From contig NW_008705564.1 in assembly GCF_000186865.1 (NCBI RefSeq), positions 274,483 to 338,482 of the forward strand: 64,000 nt of DNA, read 5' to 3'. A program made the position numbers and the translations under genes. Below are positions 9,785 to 21,700 of this stretch, piece by piece (position 1 is the stretch's first letter; each line of letters starts with the position of its first letter). The notes below the pieces were generated by a model. It did not search any database. It saw nothing but the letters and a program-made list of their open reading frames with translations, and was not told the DNA's origin. This DNA is from Aureococcus anophagefferens (taxonomy: Eukaryota; Sar; Pelagophyceae; Pelagomonadales; Pelagomonadaceae).

Positions 9785-12700
9785 ATGATGATCTCCGCGC
9801 GAGGCTGCCTGAGCCTCGTCGCGGCCTGCCTCGCGGCGACGAGCCGCGCCACGGCGACTTTGGTCGCGTACTACTCCTTCGACGACGGCACGGCCGCCGA
9901 GGACAGCGACAGCAGCCTCGACGGCACCATCAGCGGCGCGTGGGCGTCGACGGGCCCCGACGGCAGCGGCGCGCTGTCCTTCGACGGCGGCGAGAGCTAC
10001 GTGCAGTTCCCGGACGCGCTGACGTCGGGCATCCTCGGGAGCAACGCGCGGACCGTGTGCCTCTGGGCGGCCATCTCGTCCTTCAACGACGCGGCGCTCT
10101 TCACGTTCGGAGACTACGCGGACGGCGAAGAGTTCGCGCTGATGACGGCGGCCAGCGCGGGAGAGTTCATCGTGCAGTTCTACGGGGGCGACTACGACAC
10201 CGACGTGTCAGTGAGCGAGTGGTCCGACGACGACGGCTGGCACCACTACTGCCTCGTCTACGACGGCGCGGACTGGTCGTTGTACGTCGACGGCGCGGTC
10301 GCTCACACGGCGACGGCATCGCTCAACACGGGCAGCGAGAACCCGCTCACGATCGGAGTGCGAGACAACGAATCGTACCTCGGCGGCTCCGTCGACGAGC
10401 TCTACGTCTACTCGAGCGCTCTGTCGGAGAGCGAGATCCAGACGCTCTACGTCGGGGACACGCTGATCGCACACTACTCCTTCGACGACGGCACGGCCGC
10501 CGAGGACAGCGACAGCAGCCTCGACGGGACGATCAGCGGCGCGACGGCGACGACGGGGCAGTACGGGATCGGCGGCGCGCTGTCCTTCGACGGGAGCGAC
10601 GACTACGTCGAGTTTCCTTCGGCCGTGACGGCGGACATCCTCGGGAGCGCCGCGCGCACCGTGTGCCTGTGGGCGGTGATCAACGCGTTCGACGGCGGCT
10701 CGCTCTTTTCCTACGGGTCGGAGAGCGACGGGCGACAGTTTACCCTCCGCCTGTTGTCGGACCCGGGAGCATTCCGGATGCAGTTCTTCTACGACGACAA
10801 CGACGTGACGTTGCCCGGGGTGGACACGGGCGAGTGGCACCACTACTGCCTCGCGTACGACGGCGCGACATGCGCGCTGTACGTCGACGGCGCCGAAGCC
10901 GAATCGAGTTCCTATTCCGTGACCGGGAATACCGGGTCCGAGTACCCGCTCACGCTGGGACTTCGCGGCGGCAACAATGGCTACTTTGACGGCTCCATCG
11001 ACGAGGTCTACGTCTACTCGAGCGCGCTCGACGCGGCCTCGATCCAGGTCCTCTACGACGCCGTCACCACTGCGCCGACGGTGACGCCGCTGCCGACGCA
11101 CGTGTCCCACTCCACGCTGATCGCGCACTACTCCTTCGACGACGGCACGGCCGCCGAGGACAGCGACAGCAGCCTCGACGGCACCATCAGCGGCGCGACG
11201 GCGACGACGGGGCAGTACGGGATCGGCGGCGCGCTGTCCTTCGACGGGAGCGACGACCACGTCGAGTTCCCGGACGCGGTGACGGCGGACATCCTCGGGA
11301 GCAGCGCGCGGACCGTGTGCTTGTGGGCGGTGATCGGCGCCTTCGACAAGGGGACGCTCTTCTCGTACGATTCGAACTCTGCCGGGCAACGGTTCAGCTC
11401 CCTGACGGGAACAACGACTGGCGAGATCTCTTTGTCCGGATGGGGCACTAGCTACGGGTTCGACGTCGCCGTGTCCGGGTCCGACGACGGCGACTGGCAC
11501 CACTACTGCCACACGTACGACGGAACGGACTGGCTGCTGTACTTCGACGGGACGCTGGCTCGCACGGAGACCGTGGCCCTGGACACCGGCTCCGACAACC
11601 CGCTGACGCTCGGAGTGCGCTACTCGGGAGGCTACACCGGCTACTTCTCCGGCTCCATCGACGAGGTCTACGTCTACTCGAGCGCGCTTGACGCGGCCTC
11701 GATCCAGGTCCTCTACGACGCCGTCACGGTCGCGCCGACGGTGACGCCGCTGCCGACGTCGAACTTCTTCCAGGCCACGCTGGTCGCGCACTACTCTTTC
11801 GACGACGGCACGGCCGCCGAGGACAGCGACGGCAGCCTCGACGGGACGATCAGCGGCGCGACGGCGACGACGGGCCGCGACGGGAGCGGCGCGCTGTCCT
11901 TCGACGGGAGCGACGACTACGTCGAGTTCCCGGACGCGGTGACGGTGGACATCCTCGGGAGCAGCGCGCGGAGCATCTGCTTATGGGCTGTCGTCGACGT
12001 TTGGGACGGGCAGGGCATGCTGTTCTCGTACGATTCGAATGTCGCATCGCAACGATTCAGCTTCATGGTTGAGTCCACAGCCGGGGAGTTCGGGCTACTC
12101 GGGTTCACGTCGGACTACGACTCCCGAAACATCGAAGCATCCGGCTCCGACGACGGCGACTGGCACCACTACTGCCTCACGTACGACGGAACGGACTGGC
12201 TGCTGTACTTCGACGGGACGCTGCTTCACACCGAGACCGTGGCCCTGGACACCGGCTCCGACAACCCGCTGACGCTCGGAGTGCGCTACACGGGAGGCTA
12301 CACCGGCTACTTCGACGGCTCCATCGACGAGGTCTACGTCTACGCGAGCGCGCTCGACGCGGCCTCGATCCAGGTCCTCTACGCCGCCGTCACCACCGCG
12401 CCGACGGTGACGCCGCTGCCGACGCACGTGTCCCACTCCACGCTGGTCGCGCACTACTCTTTCGACGACGGCACGGCCGCCGAGGACAGCGACAGCAGCC
12501 TCGACGGCACCATCAGCGGCGCGACGGCGACGACGGGGCAGTACGGGATCGGCGGCGCGCTGTCCTTCGACGGGAGCGACGACTACGTCGAGTTCCCGGA
12601 CGCGGTGACGGTGGACATCCTCGGGAGCAGCGCGCGCACGATCTGCCTCTGGGCAGTGATCGGCGCCTTCGACAAGGGGACGATCTTCTCGTACGATTCG

Positions 12701-15700
12701 AACTCTGCCGGGCAACGGTTCAGCTCCCTGACGGGAACAACGACTGGCGAGACCTTTTTGTCCGGGTGGGGCACTACCAGCTACGAGTTCGACGTCGCCG
12801 TGTCCGGGTCCGACGACGGCGACTGGCACCACTACTGCCACACGTACGACGGAACGGACTGGCTGCTGTACTACGACGGGACGCTGGTTCACACCGAGAC
12901 CGTGGCCCTGGACACCGGCTCCGACAACCCGCTGACGCTCGGAGTGCGCTACTCGGGAGGCTACACCGGCTACTTCTCCGGCGCCATCGACGAGGTCTAC
13001 GTCTACTCGAGCGCGCTCGACGCGGCCTCGATCCAGGTCCTCTACGACGCCGTCACCACCGCGCCGACGGTGACGCCGCTGCCGACGCACGTGTCCCACT
13101 CCACGCTGATCGCGCACTACTCCTTCGACGATGGCGAAGCCGAGGATGACTACGGCGGCCTCGACGGGACGATCCACGGCGCGACGCCGACGACGGGCCA
13201 CGACGGGAGCGGCGCGCTAGCTTTCGACGGGACGAACGACTACGTCGAGTTCCCCTCGGCTGTGACCGCGGACATCCTCGGGAGCAGCGCGCGGACCGTG
13301 TGCTTGTGGGCGGCGGTCGACGCGTTCGACGAGGGCGGCTTCTTCCAGTACGGGAGCATCAACAGCGCATACGCGAGCTACGCCCTGCGATCGAGCCCCA
13401 CCGCCGGATCGGTGGCAGCCCAGTTCTGGGGCGGCGACACGTCAGCCGCGATCGGGGGGGATGACGACGGCGGCTGGCACCACTATTGCCTGACCTACGA
13501 CGGATCGGATTGGGTCCTCTACATCGACGGGTCCCAGGCCGCGACGGCCGCGCTCGCGCTGGATACGGGCTCCGACACTTCCTTTGAGCTCGGCGTGTGG
13601 AGCGGCAACTTCTTCTCCGGCTCCATCGACGAGGTCTACGTCTACTCGAGCGCGCTCGACGCGGCCTCGATCGAGGTCCTCTACAACGCCGTCACGGCCG
13701 CGCCGACGGTGACGCCGCTGCCGACGTCGCACTTCTTCCAGGGCACGCTCGTCGCGTACTACTCCTTCGACGACGGCACGGCCGCCGACGATCACGGGAG
13801 CCTCGACGGGACGATCAACGGCCCGACGGCGACGACGGGCCGCGACGGGAGCGGCGCGCTGTCCTTCGACGGGAGCGACGACTACGTCGCATTCCCGGCG
13901 GGAGTGACGGCGGACATCCTCGGCAGCAGCGCGCGGACCGTGTGCTTGTGGGCGGCGATCGACGCGTTCGACGAGGGCGGCTTCTTCCAGTACGGGAGCA
14001 TCAACAGCGCATACGCGAGCTACGCCCTGCGATCGAGCCCCACCGCCGGATCGGTGTGCAGCCCAGTTCTGGGGCGGCGACACGTCAGCCGCGATCGGGG
14101 GGGATGACGACGGCGGCTGGCACCACTATTGCCTGACCTACGACGGATCGGATTGGGTCCTCTACATCGACGGGTCCCAGGCCGCGACGGCCACGCTCGC
14201 GCTGGATACGGGCTCCGACACTTCCTTTGAGCTCGGCGTGTGGAGCGGCAACTTCTTCTCCGGCTCCATCGACGAGGTCTACGTCTACTCGAGCGCGCTC
14301 GACGCGGCGTCCATCCAGGTGGTCTACGGGTCGACGCTCGCGCCAACGCTGACCCCGACCGCGACACCCTCAGCCACGCCGTCCGCGACTCCGTCCTCTT
14401 TTCCGAGCTCCTCCCCGAGCTCGACGCCGTCCGCCGCGCCGTCGACCTCTCCGAGCGCGGCGCCCTCCTCCTCCCCGAGCTCGACGCCGTCCGCCGCGCC
14501 GTCGACCTCTCCGAGCGCGGCGCCCTCCTCGTCCCCGAGCTCGACGCCGTCCGCCGCGCCGTCGACCTCTCCGAGCGCGGCGCCCTCCTCGTCCCCGAGC
14601 TCGACGCCGTCCGCCGTGCCGTCGCCCTCGCCGAGCGCGGCGCCGTCCGCCGCGCCGTCCTCTGCTCCGAGCGCGAGCCCGTCCTCTACTCCGAGCGCGA
14701 CCCCGTCCGCACCGCCGTCGCCGTCTCCGAGCGCTCTTCCGACGAGCGTGCCCACGGCCTCGTTCTTGCAAATCTCAAGCATTGGCACGGGTTCGACGTG
14801 CGTCGCGCACGTCGACTGCGAGATCCGCTGGGTCTACCGCGGCGACCCGAGCGCCTGCGAGACGGTGGACATCCAGCTCGTCGAAACCGGGGAGGACGAG
14901 GTCCTCAACGCCCAGACGACGGAAAACGACGGCGAAGTATCGAAGACCGTCCCGGGCGACGCCGAGGTCAACGAGTACACGGTGACGGTCGCGTGCTCTG
15001 ACGACGCGACGATCTCGGACTCGTACGATTTCCAGGTGTCATACACGCCCGCGCCCACGTTCCTGCCCTCGTCCGCACCGAGCGCGACGCCGTCGTCGGC
15101 GCCCAGCGCGGCGCCGTCCTCCGCTCCCAGCGCGGCTCCGTCCGCCGCGCCGTCGTCGTCGCCGAGCGCGGCGCCGTCCCCTTCTCCGAGCGCGGCGCCT
15201 TCTTCGAGTCCTTCTGCGACGCCGAGCGCGGCTCCGTCCGCGGCGCCGTCGTCCTCGCCGACGGCCGCGCCCTCCGCCGCGCCCTCGCCGTCCCCGAGCG
15301 CGAGCCCTTCGAGCAGCCCTTCTTCGGCGCCCTCCGCGGCGCCGTCGTCGACGCCTTCCGGCGCTCCGTCGAGCAGCCCCTCTTCGTCTCCGAGCGCTCT
15401 TCCGACCATCGCGCCGACGGCTTCGTTCGTGCAAATCACGAGCGTCGGCACGGAATCGACGTGCGTCCACGGCGTCGAGTGCGACGTCTTCTGGACGTAC
15501 CGCGGCGGCGACGGATGCGCGACGGTCGACATCGTCATACGGGAGTCCTGTATTTTGTCGTGGTTGACATCAACCTTCATGCCTGGTAGGTCACGGTCGA
15601 TCTCGACGGAAACGCGGTCGACAGCGAGACCGTCGACAACGACGGCGAGGACGTAGCTCTCCGGCGTTTTGCCTTCCCCACCCAACAATCACGCTTCACT

Positions 15701-18700
15701 TGATCAGGCGCGGGTCATTCCCGGCGACGCCGAGGTCAACGAGTACACGATGACGGTCGCGTGCTCGGACGACTCGCTCGTCGCGGATTCGATCGATTTC
15801 TACGTCTCGTACACGCCAGCGCCGACGGCGACGCCGACGACGGCGGCGCCTTCGACGGCCGTTCCGACCACGGGATCACCGACGACGGCGTCGCCCTCGA
15901 CGCTCGCGCCGTCGACGGGCGCGCCCACGACGGGCCTTCCGACGACGGCCGCGCCGACGACGGCCGCGCCCTCGACCGCGGCGCCCTCGACCGCGGCGCC
16001 GACGACAGGTCTTCCGACGACGGCCAAGCCATCGTCGGCCCCCACGTTTCGACCGACGCCTAGAAAGGGAGATCCGACGGCGCATCCGACGACCGCGCCG
16101 CCTTCGTCGAGCCCTTCGTCCGAGCCTTCGGAGAAGCCGTCCTCGGAGCCGTTTTCTTCAAAGCCGAGCGCGCTTCCGACGATCGCCCCGACGGCTTCGT
16201 TCGTGCAAATCACGAGCGTCGGCACGGAATCGACGTGCGTCCACGGCGTCGAGTGCGACGTCTTCTGGACGTACCGCGGCGGCGACGGATGCGCGACGGT
16301 CGACATCGTCATACGGGAGTCCTGTACTTTGTCGTGATTGGCATCAACCTCATGCCTGGTAGGTTACGGTCGATCTCGACGGAAACACGGTGGACAGCGA
16401 GACCGTCGACAACGACGGCGAGGACGTAGCTCTCCGGCGTTTTGCCTTCCCCACCCAACAATCACGCTTCACTTTATCAGGCGCGGGTCATTCCCGGCGG
16501 CGCCGAGGTCAACGAGTACACGATGACGGTCGCGTGCTCGGACGACTCGCTCGTCGCGGATTCGATCGAATTCTACGTCTCCTATTCGCCGGCGCCCACG
16601 GCGGCGCCTTCGACGGCGGCGCCTTCGACGGCGGCGCCTTCGACGGCGGCGCCTTCGACGGCGGCGCCTTCGACGGCGGCGCCTTCGACGACCACGCCTT
16701 CGACGACCACGCCTTCGACGACCACGCCTTCGACGGCGGCGCCGTCGACGTTCCTGCCGACGACGTCGGGACCGATTCCGAGTCCGACGAGACCGTTGTC
16801 GACGCCGTCCCCGACGCCCGCGCCGTCGCCGCGGCCGGGAAATCCCACCGGAAATCCAGTGACCGCGAGCCCGAGCGTCGTACCGACGGTGATGTCCTGC
16901 GAGGCGCTCGCCGCGCTCGGCGGCGTCGACGAGCCGCCGCGGCTCTCGAGCGCGGCCTTTACGACGACGGGCGCCGAGCTCGTCGTGTTCTTTGACGCGT
17001 CGACGGATCGGGCGGCGGCGGCGACGGGCAGCTACTTTTCGTGTGCTGATATCTTGAGCTTCTCGGGAGCCGACGTCTCTTTGTGTTACTGGGTCGACGA
17101 GTCGCAGATCAACGCCGACGTGAGCGAAAGCGGGCTCGTCCCGGACTCGAACGTCACGCTGCTCTCGGGCGTCGTCAAAAGACCTTGTGAAGAGCGTTGC
17201 GACTGCGACCGCGCCGCCAACTCGTCGTCCGTCTCCGTGGCGGCGCCGGACCCGCCGCTCGTGCCGATAGCGCTGCTCGACGGACCGACGACGGCGGCCG
17301 CGTGCGAAGGTTTCGTCGTCGGGTCCTCGCAGTCCACCGGGAGCGCCGGCCGGGATCTTCTCTATTTCTGGACCGCGTCGGTCGTCGACGTGAACGCGAG
17401 TGGGAACGCGACGACTGTTCTCGAGGCCGTGGTCGGCGCGGCCAATCTCGGGGACGGGAAGGCGTCCCTCGAGATGACGTCCGCGCAGCTCGAGTCCATG
17501 GCCGCGGGCGGCGCGAGTCGCGTCGAGATCGTGCTGGTGCTGACGAATTTCCTCGGAGGCGTCAGCGCGCCGTCCGCGCCGTTTCCGGTGAGCGTTCGCA
17601 CTGACCAGCGTCGCGAGCGTTTTTTCGAGTGTTTTTTCTCGTAACGCGAAGAAATCCGTAGGCACGGACGCGCCTCCCAACGTCGAAATCGTCGGCGGCA
17701 TCGTCCAATCGACGATGCGGAACAAGGAGCTGTCCGTGCGCGCAGACGGGATCGCGACGTCGTGCGACGGGCGCGCCCAGGAGGATCGCGCCGTGACTAT
17801 TATTTTCTTTTTGAGCCCGAACGGAGGCTTGACGTCGACTTCGAGCGACCAGCGCTACTTCAAACTCCCCCCGTACTCGCTGGACGCGGCGACGGAGTAC
17901 GAGCTCGCGGTGACGGCCGTCGACGTCGAGGCGGGCACGAACGCGACGTCGACCGTGACTTTGACGGTGAACCGCGCGGACGTCGTCGCCATCATCGCCG
18001 GCGGCAGCCGCGTCGTGCCGCTCGGAGCTTTGGAGCTTTCCGCGGCGGACTCCTACGACGAGGACGACCCCGATGGAGCGTTGTTATTTTCCTGGTCTCT
18101 TCTGGGCGAGGCTTTTGCCGGAGAGGTCTTGGAGCTCGACGGTCTGGCCGTCGGCGAGTACGTCTTTCAACTCAACGCGACGTCCGCGGACGGCCGATTT
18201 GGGAGCACCTCGGCGACCATCGAGCTCGTGGACGATGACCCGCCGGCCGTCGCCGTCGCGTTTGATTTTTATCGTGTTGCCGCCACGGACAAAGTCGTGC
18301 TGTACGGCGACGCGGCGCCGTCGTCTTCCGGGGACGTGTCGACCTGGAAGACGTTCAACACGACGTGGATCGTGACCGAGGGCGGCCTGGAAGGCAACGA
18401 AGGACTGGAGGCGTGGGCGCGGACGGACGTCGCGATTTCTGGTTCGGCCCGAGACCGCGAGCACGACCTCGTCCTGGCCTCGGGCGCGCTGGTCGCGGGA
18501 GCGACCTACGCCTTCCGGCTCGAGGCGACGCTGGCAGGCCGCGCGGCCATTGGCGCAGCGTCCGTGAGCTTTTACGTCGCGCGGCCGCCGTCGTCGGGCA
18601 AGCTCGAGGTCCTGCCCGCGGCCGGCTTCGCGCTCGAGACGACCTTTGCGCTCGCGACGTATTCCTGGGTCACGGAGGACGCGCCGCTCCAGTACGCTTT

Positions 18701-21700
18701 CAAGACGCGCGTGAACGGCAGCGAGAGCACCCTGCAGGTGGCGACCCGGCAGCCGTCGCTCGAGAACGTCGTCTTGCCCGAGGGGTCGCCGAACGTGACC
18801 GTTGTGGTGGTCGCGACCGACGCGCTCGGCGGCGAGGCCGAAGCGGCGGCGGGAGTGCGCGTGTCGCCGACGGAGCTCGACGGCGTCGCGCTGGCGAACT
18901 TGACGACGAGTCTGCTGGATTCGGCCTTTGCGCTCGGCAACACGGAGGGCGTCTGCCAGACCGTCGTGGCGGCGGCCGGCGCCGCGGACGCGGCGCTCAC
19001 GGCGACGCTCATCGACGCCGTCGCCGCGATCGCGAGCGACATCGACGCCGACGAGTCGTTGATCGAGCAGACGGCGTCGGCCCTCGTGTCCGTCGCGGCG
19101 AACGGCACGGGCATCGCCGCTGCTGCCGCGTCTTCTGCTTTAGACTCCGTCGGGATCCTGGCCAACATCTCCGTGGGCATCACGGCCGTGGCCGCGGCGA
19201 GCTTGGGCGACGCGCTCTCGGGCGTGCTCGAGAGCGAACTGTTCGCGGCTTACACGTCTCCGAACGCGTCGAACTCGTCGTCGAGGCGCCTGGCGGAGAG
19301 CGCGGGCGATACGTTGGGCCTCGCGCTGGACGGCATCGCGCGCGCGCAGCTCAACGGCGCCGTCGAGGGCGAGTTCGCGAGCGAGGTCAAGTCGACGAAG
19401 CTGCGCATGTCGTCGCAGAAGCTGTCGACGCTCGGGGAGGAGGCGACCGTGCTGGAAGCGGAGGACTCGAGCGTGTCGTTGGGGGTGGCTTTGACGGGCG
19501 ACGCGACGTTTGCCCAGTTCGACGTCAACCAATACGCCGCGGAGCCGGGCGGGTCCGAGGCGACGACGAAGCTGGTGCGCTTCGGGTTGGTGCAATCCAG
19601 CAGACGGCGACGTCTGGGGCAAGACGACTGTGAACTTCTCGATGGCCGGCGACGACGTGGGCGACGGCTGTTAAAAGTTCTCGACGGCAGGCGTCTCCAA
19701 GGCAACGGCTCGAAAGTGTCGCTCGCGCTCGGCGCGTCGTCTGTTTCGGCGTCGAACCAGACCGGCGGCAACGCGACGTGTCCGCCCGGCGGCGGCGGGA
19801 ACGTGAGCTTTGCGTGCGCGGATGGCTCCGTGTTGTCGGCGCCGTGCCCCGCGACGGGCGTGCGCGAGGCCACCGTCGTGAGCTTCACGTGTCCTTTCAC
19901 CGAGGCCGGCTGCGCCTTCTGGGACGGGAGCGCTTGGAGCGCGCCGCCGGACTGCGAGACGGTCGTCGACGGCGGCGACGTTACTTGCGTGTGTGCTGTC
20001 GTTGACGATGCCTTGGACTTTTCGGCGACGTCGAACTCCGTCCTCGGAACGTACGCGTCCGCGTTCACGTCGCTGAGCGGGCGCGACCTCGTCAGTTCGC
20101 CGCTGCTGTACTGGACCGTGTTCACCATGGCCCTCGGGTGTTTTGTTGTTGGGGTTATTGGGTTGTTCTTGGACCGGCGCGACGCGGCAAAGAAGCTCTC
20201 CGAGGGTGGTGCGAAAGAGGACCATGGGCGTTTATCGCTCGAACAGCTCGTCGCCGAGAGCATGCCGGGCTTCGTCGAGGAGCTCGGCCACCCCTTCGCC
20301 TGGACGCGCCGCATGCTCTGGAAGAATCACTCGTGGTGCAAGATCCTGAGCACGCACATGCCGGCGAACCCGAGGCCGCGGCGCTGCGTGACGCTCTTCT
20401 TCTCGCTGCTGATGATCATGTTCGGCCAGGCCGTCGCCTTTTGGTTCGCGTACCCCGTCGGCTTCTGTGACGGCGCCGAGTTCCAGAGGAACTGCGAGGC
20501 GAAGAAGACGCTCTACGCCGAGTGAGTTTGCGGAGTGAACTTTTTTGATGTCTTTTGAACTCTCTTTTCGTAGGTTCATCGCGGGCCTCACGGGCGAGGA
20601 GGTCGTGCGCGACGCTTGCGTGTGGTACGTGTTGGAGTTTGCGACGCACTTTTTCACCGTGCGTTTTAGGTACGACGTGCCGCCCGAGGGCACGACCGAG
20701 TTTTGCCAGCTCCGCGCGCCCGAGGCCCAGGACGTTGGCTTCAAGAGGTTGCTGCTGATCTTTTTGGGCGTGATCTTGGCGATCCCCTTCACGGAGATCT
20801 TCGACGCGACGTTCGTCAAGTACGTCTGCGCGCCGCTCAAGTCGTGCGGCTACGTGCACGTGCTGACGGGCGTCGCGAAGCGCGACGCCATCGCGGCCTT
20901 TGCCCGCTTCGATACCGACGGATCCGGGGCCATCGAATCCTACGAGCTCGTGTGCGCCATGGAAGCGATGGGCCTGCCGAAGCCGTCGAACAAGGACGTG
21001 TCGAGGATGATGGGCGGCGCGGAGGAGCTGGATCGAGATCAATTTCTGGCGATGATGGCCCAGCATCCAAAGATGATGGCGAGAGCGGCGGCTCTGGGGG
21101 CGAACGTCGTCGACGTCGAGGGCGGCGGCGAGGACGTCGCGTACCACGACGAGGACGTGGGGGCGAATCACGAGCATCTCGCGAGCCGGCCGCACGTCGT
21201 GGGCCAGAATCTCTGGATGAATTTGGGCATCGTCGGGCCGTCGATCACCTGCGAGGAGCTCCCGCCTGAGTCCTACTACGCGCTCCGCGCCGTTCTGCCC
21301 GTCATGATCCGGGTGCTGAAGCAGCGGGCGGAACTCGTCGACGCCTACGCGGAGTGCCGCGACGCGAACCGCCGCGCGGCCGTCGGCGGCATCCAGGCCT
21401 CCTTCGACCGCTACTGGGGCATCGGCCAGTCGGAGATCGCGGAGACGGCGACGACGTTTGGTGAAAGAGTGAAAGCACAACTCACGTTCGCGACCGCGCA
21501 GACGTTCGCGGAGCGCGTCTTCCATCGCTTGGTCGAGTCGCAAAAGGTCGCGGTCGCCTACGGCAGGCGGGCCCGGTCCGTCGGCGACGACCGCCGCGCC
21601 GCCAGGGTCATCATCAACATGATGAGGCGGGAGTTTTTTAGCGCGACGGAGGTCAAGATCTTCGAGCAGCAGCTCGCGCCCACGTTCCGCCGGGACGAGG

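Noticed and set aside
14400..14640. Regular 60-bp repeats considered as a CRISPR-like array
   Set aside because: No spacers: the units are contiguous and code a continuous Ser/Pro stalk in a eukaryotic gene.
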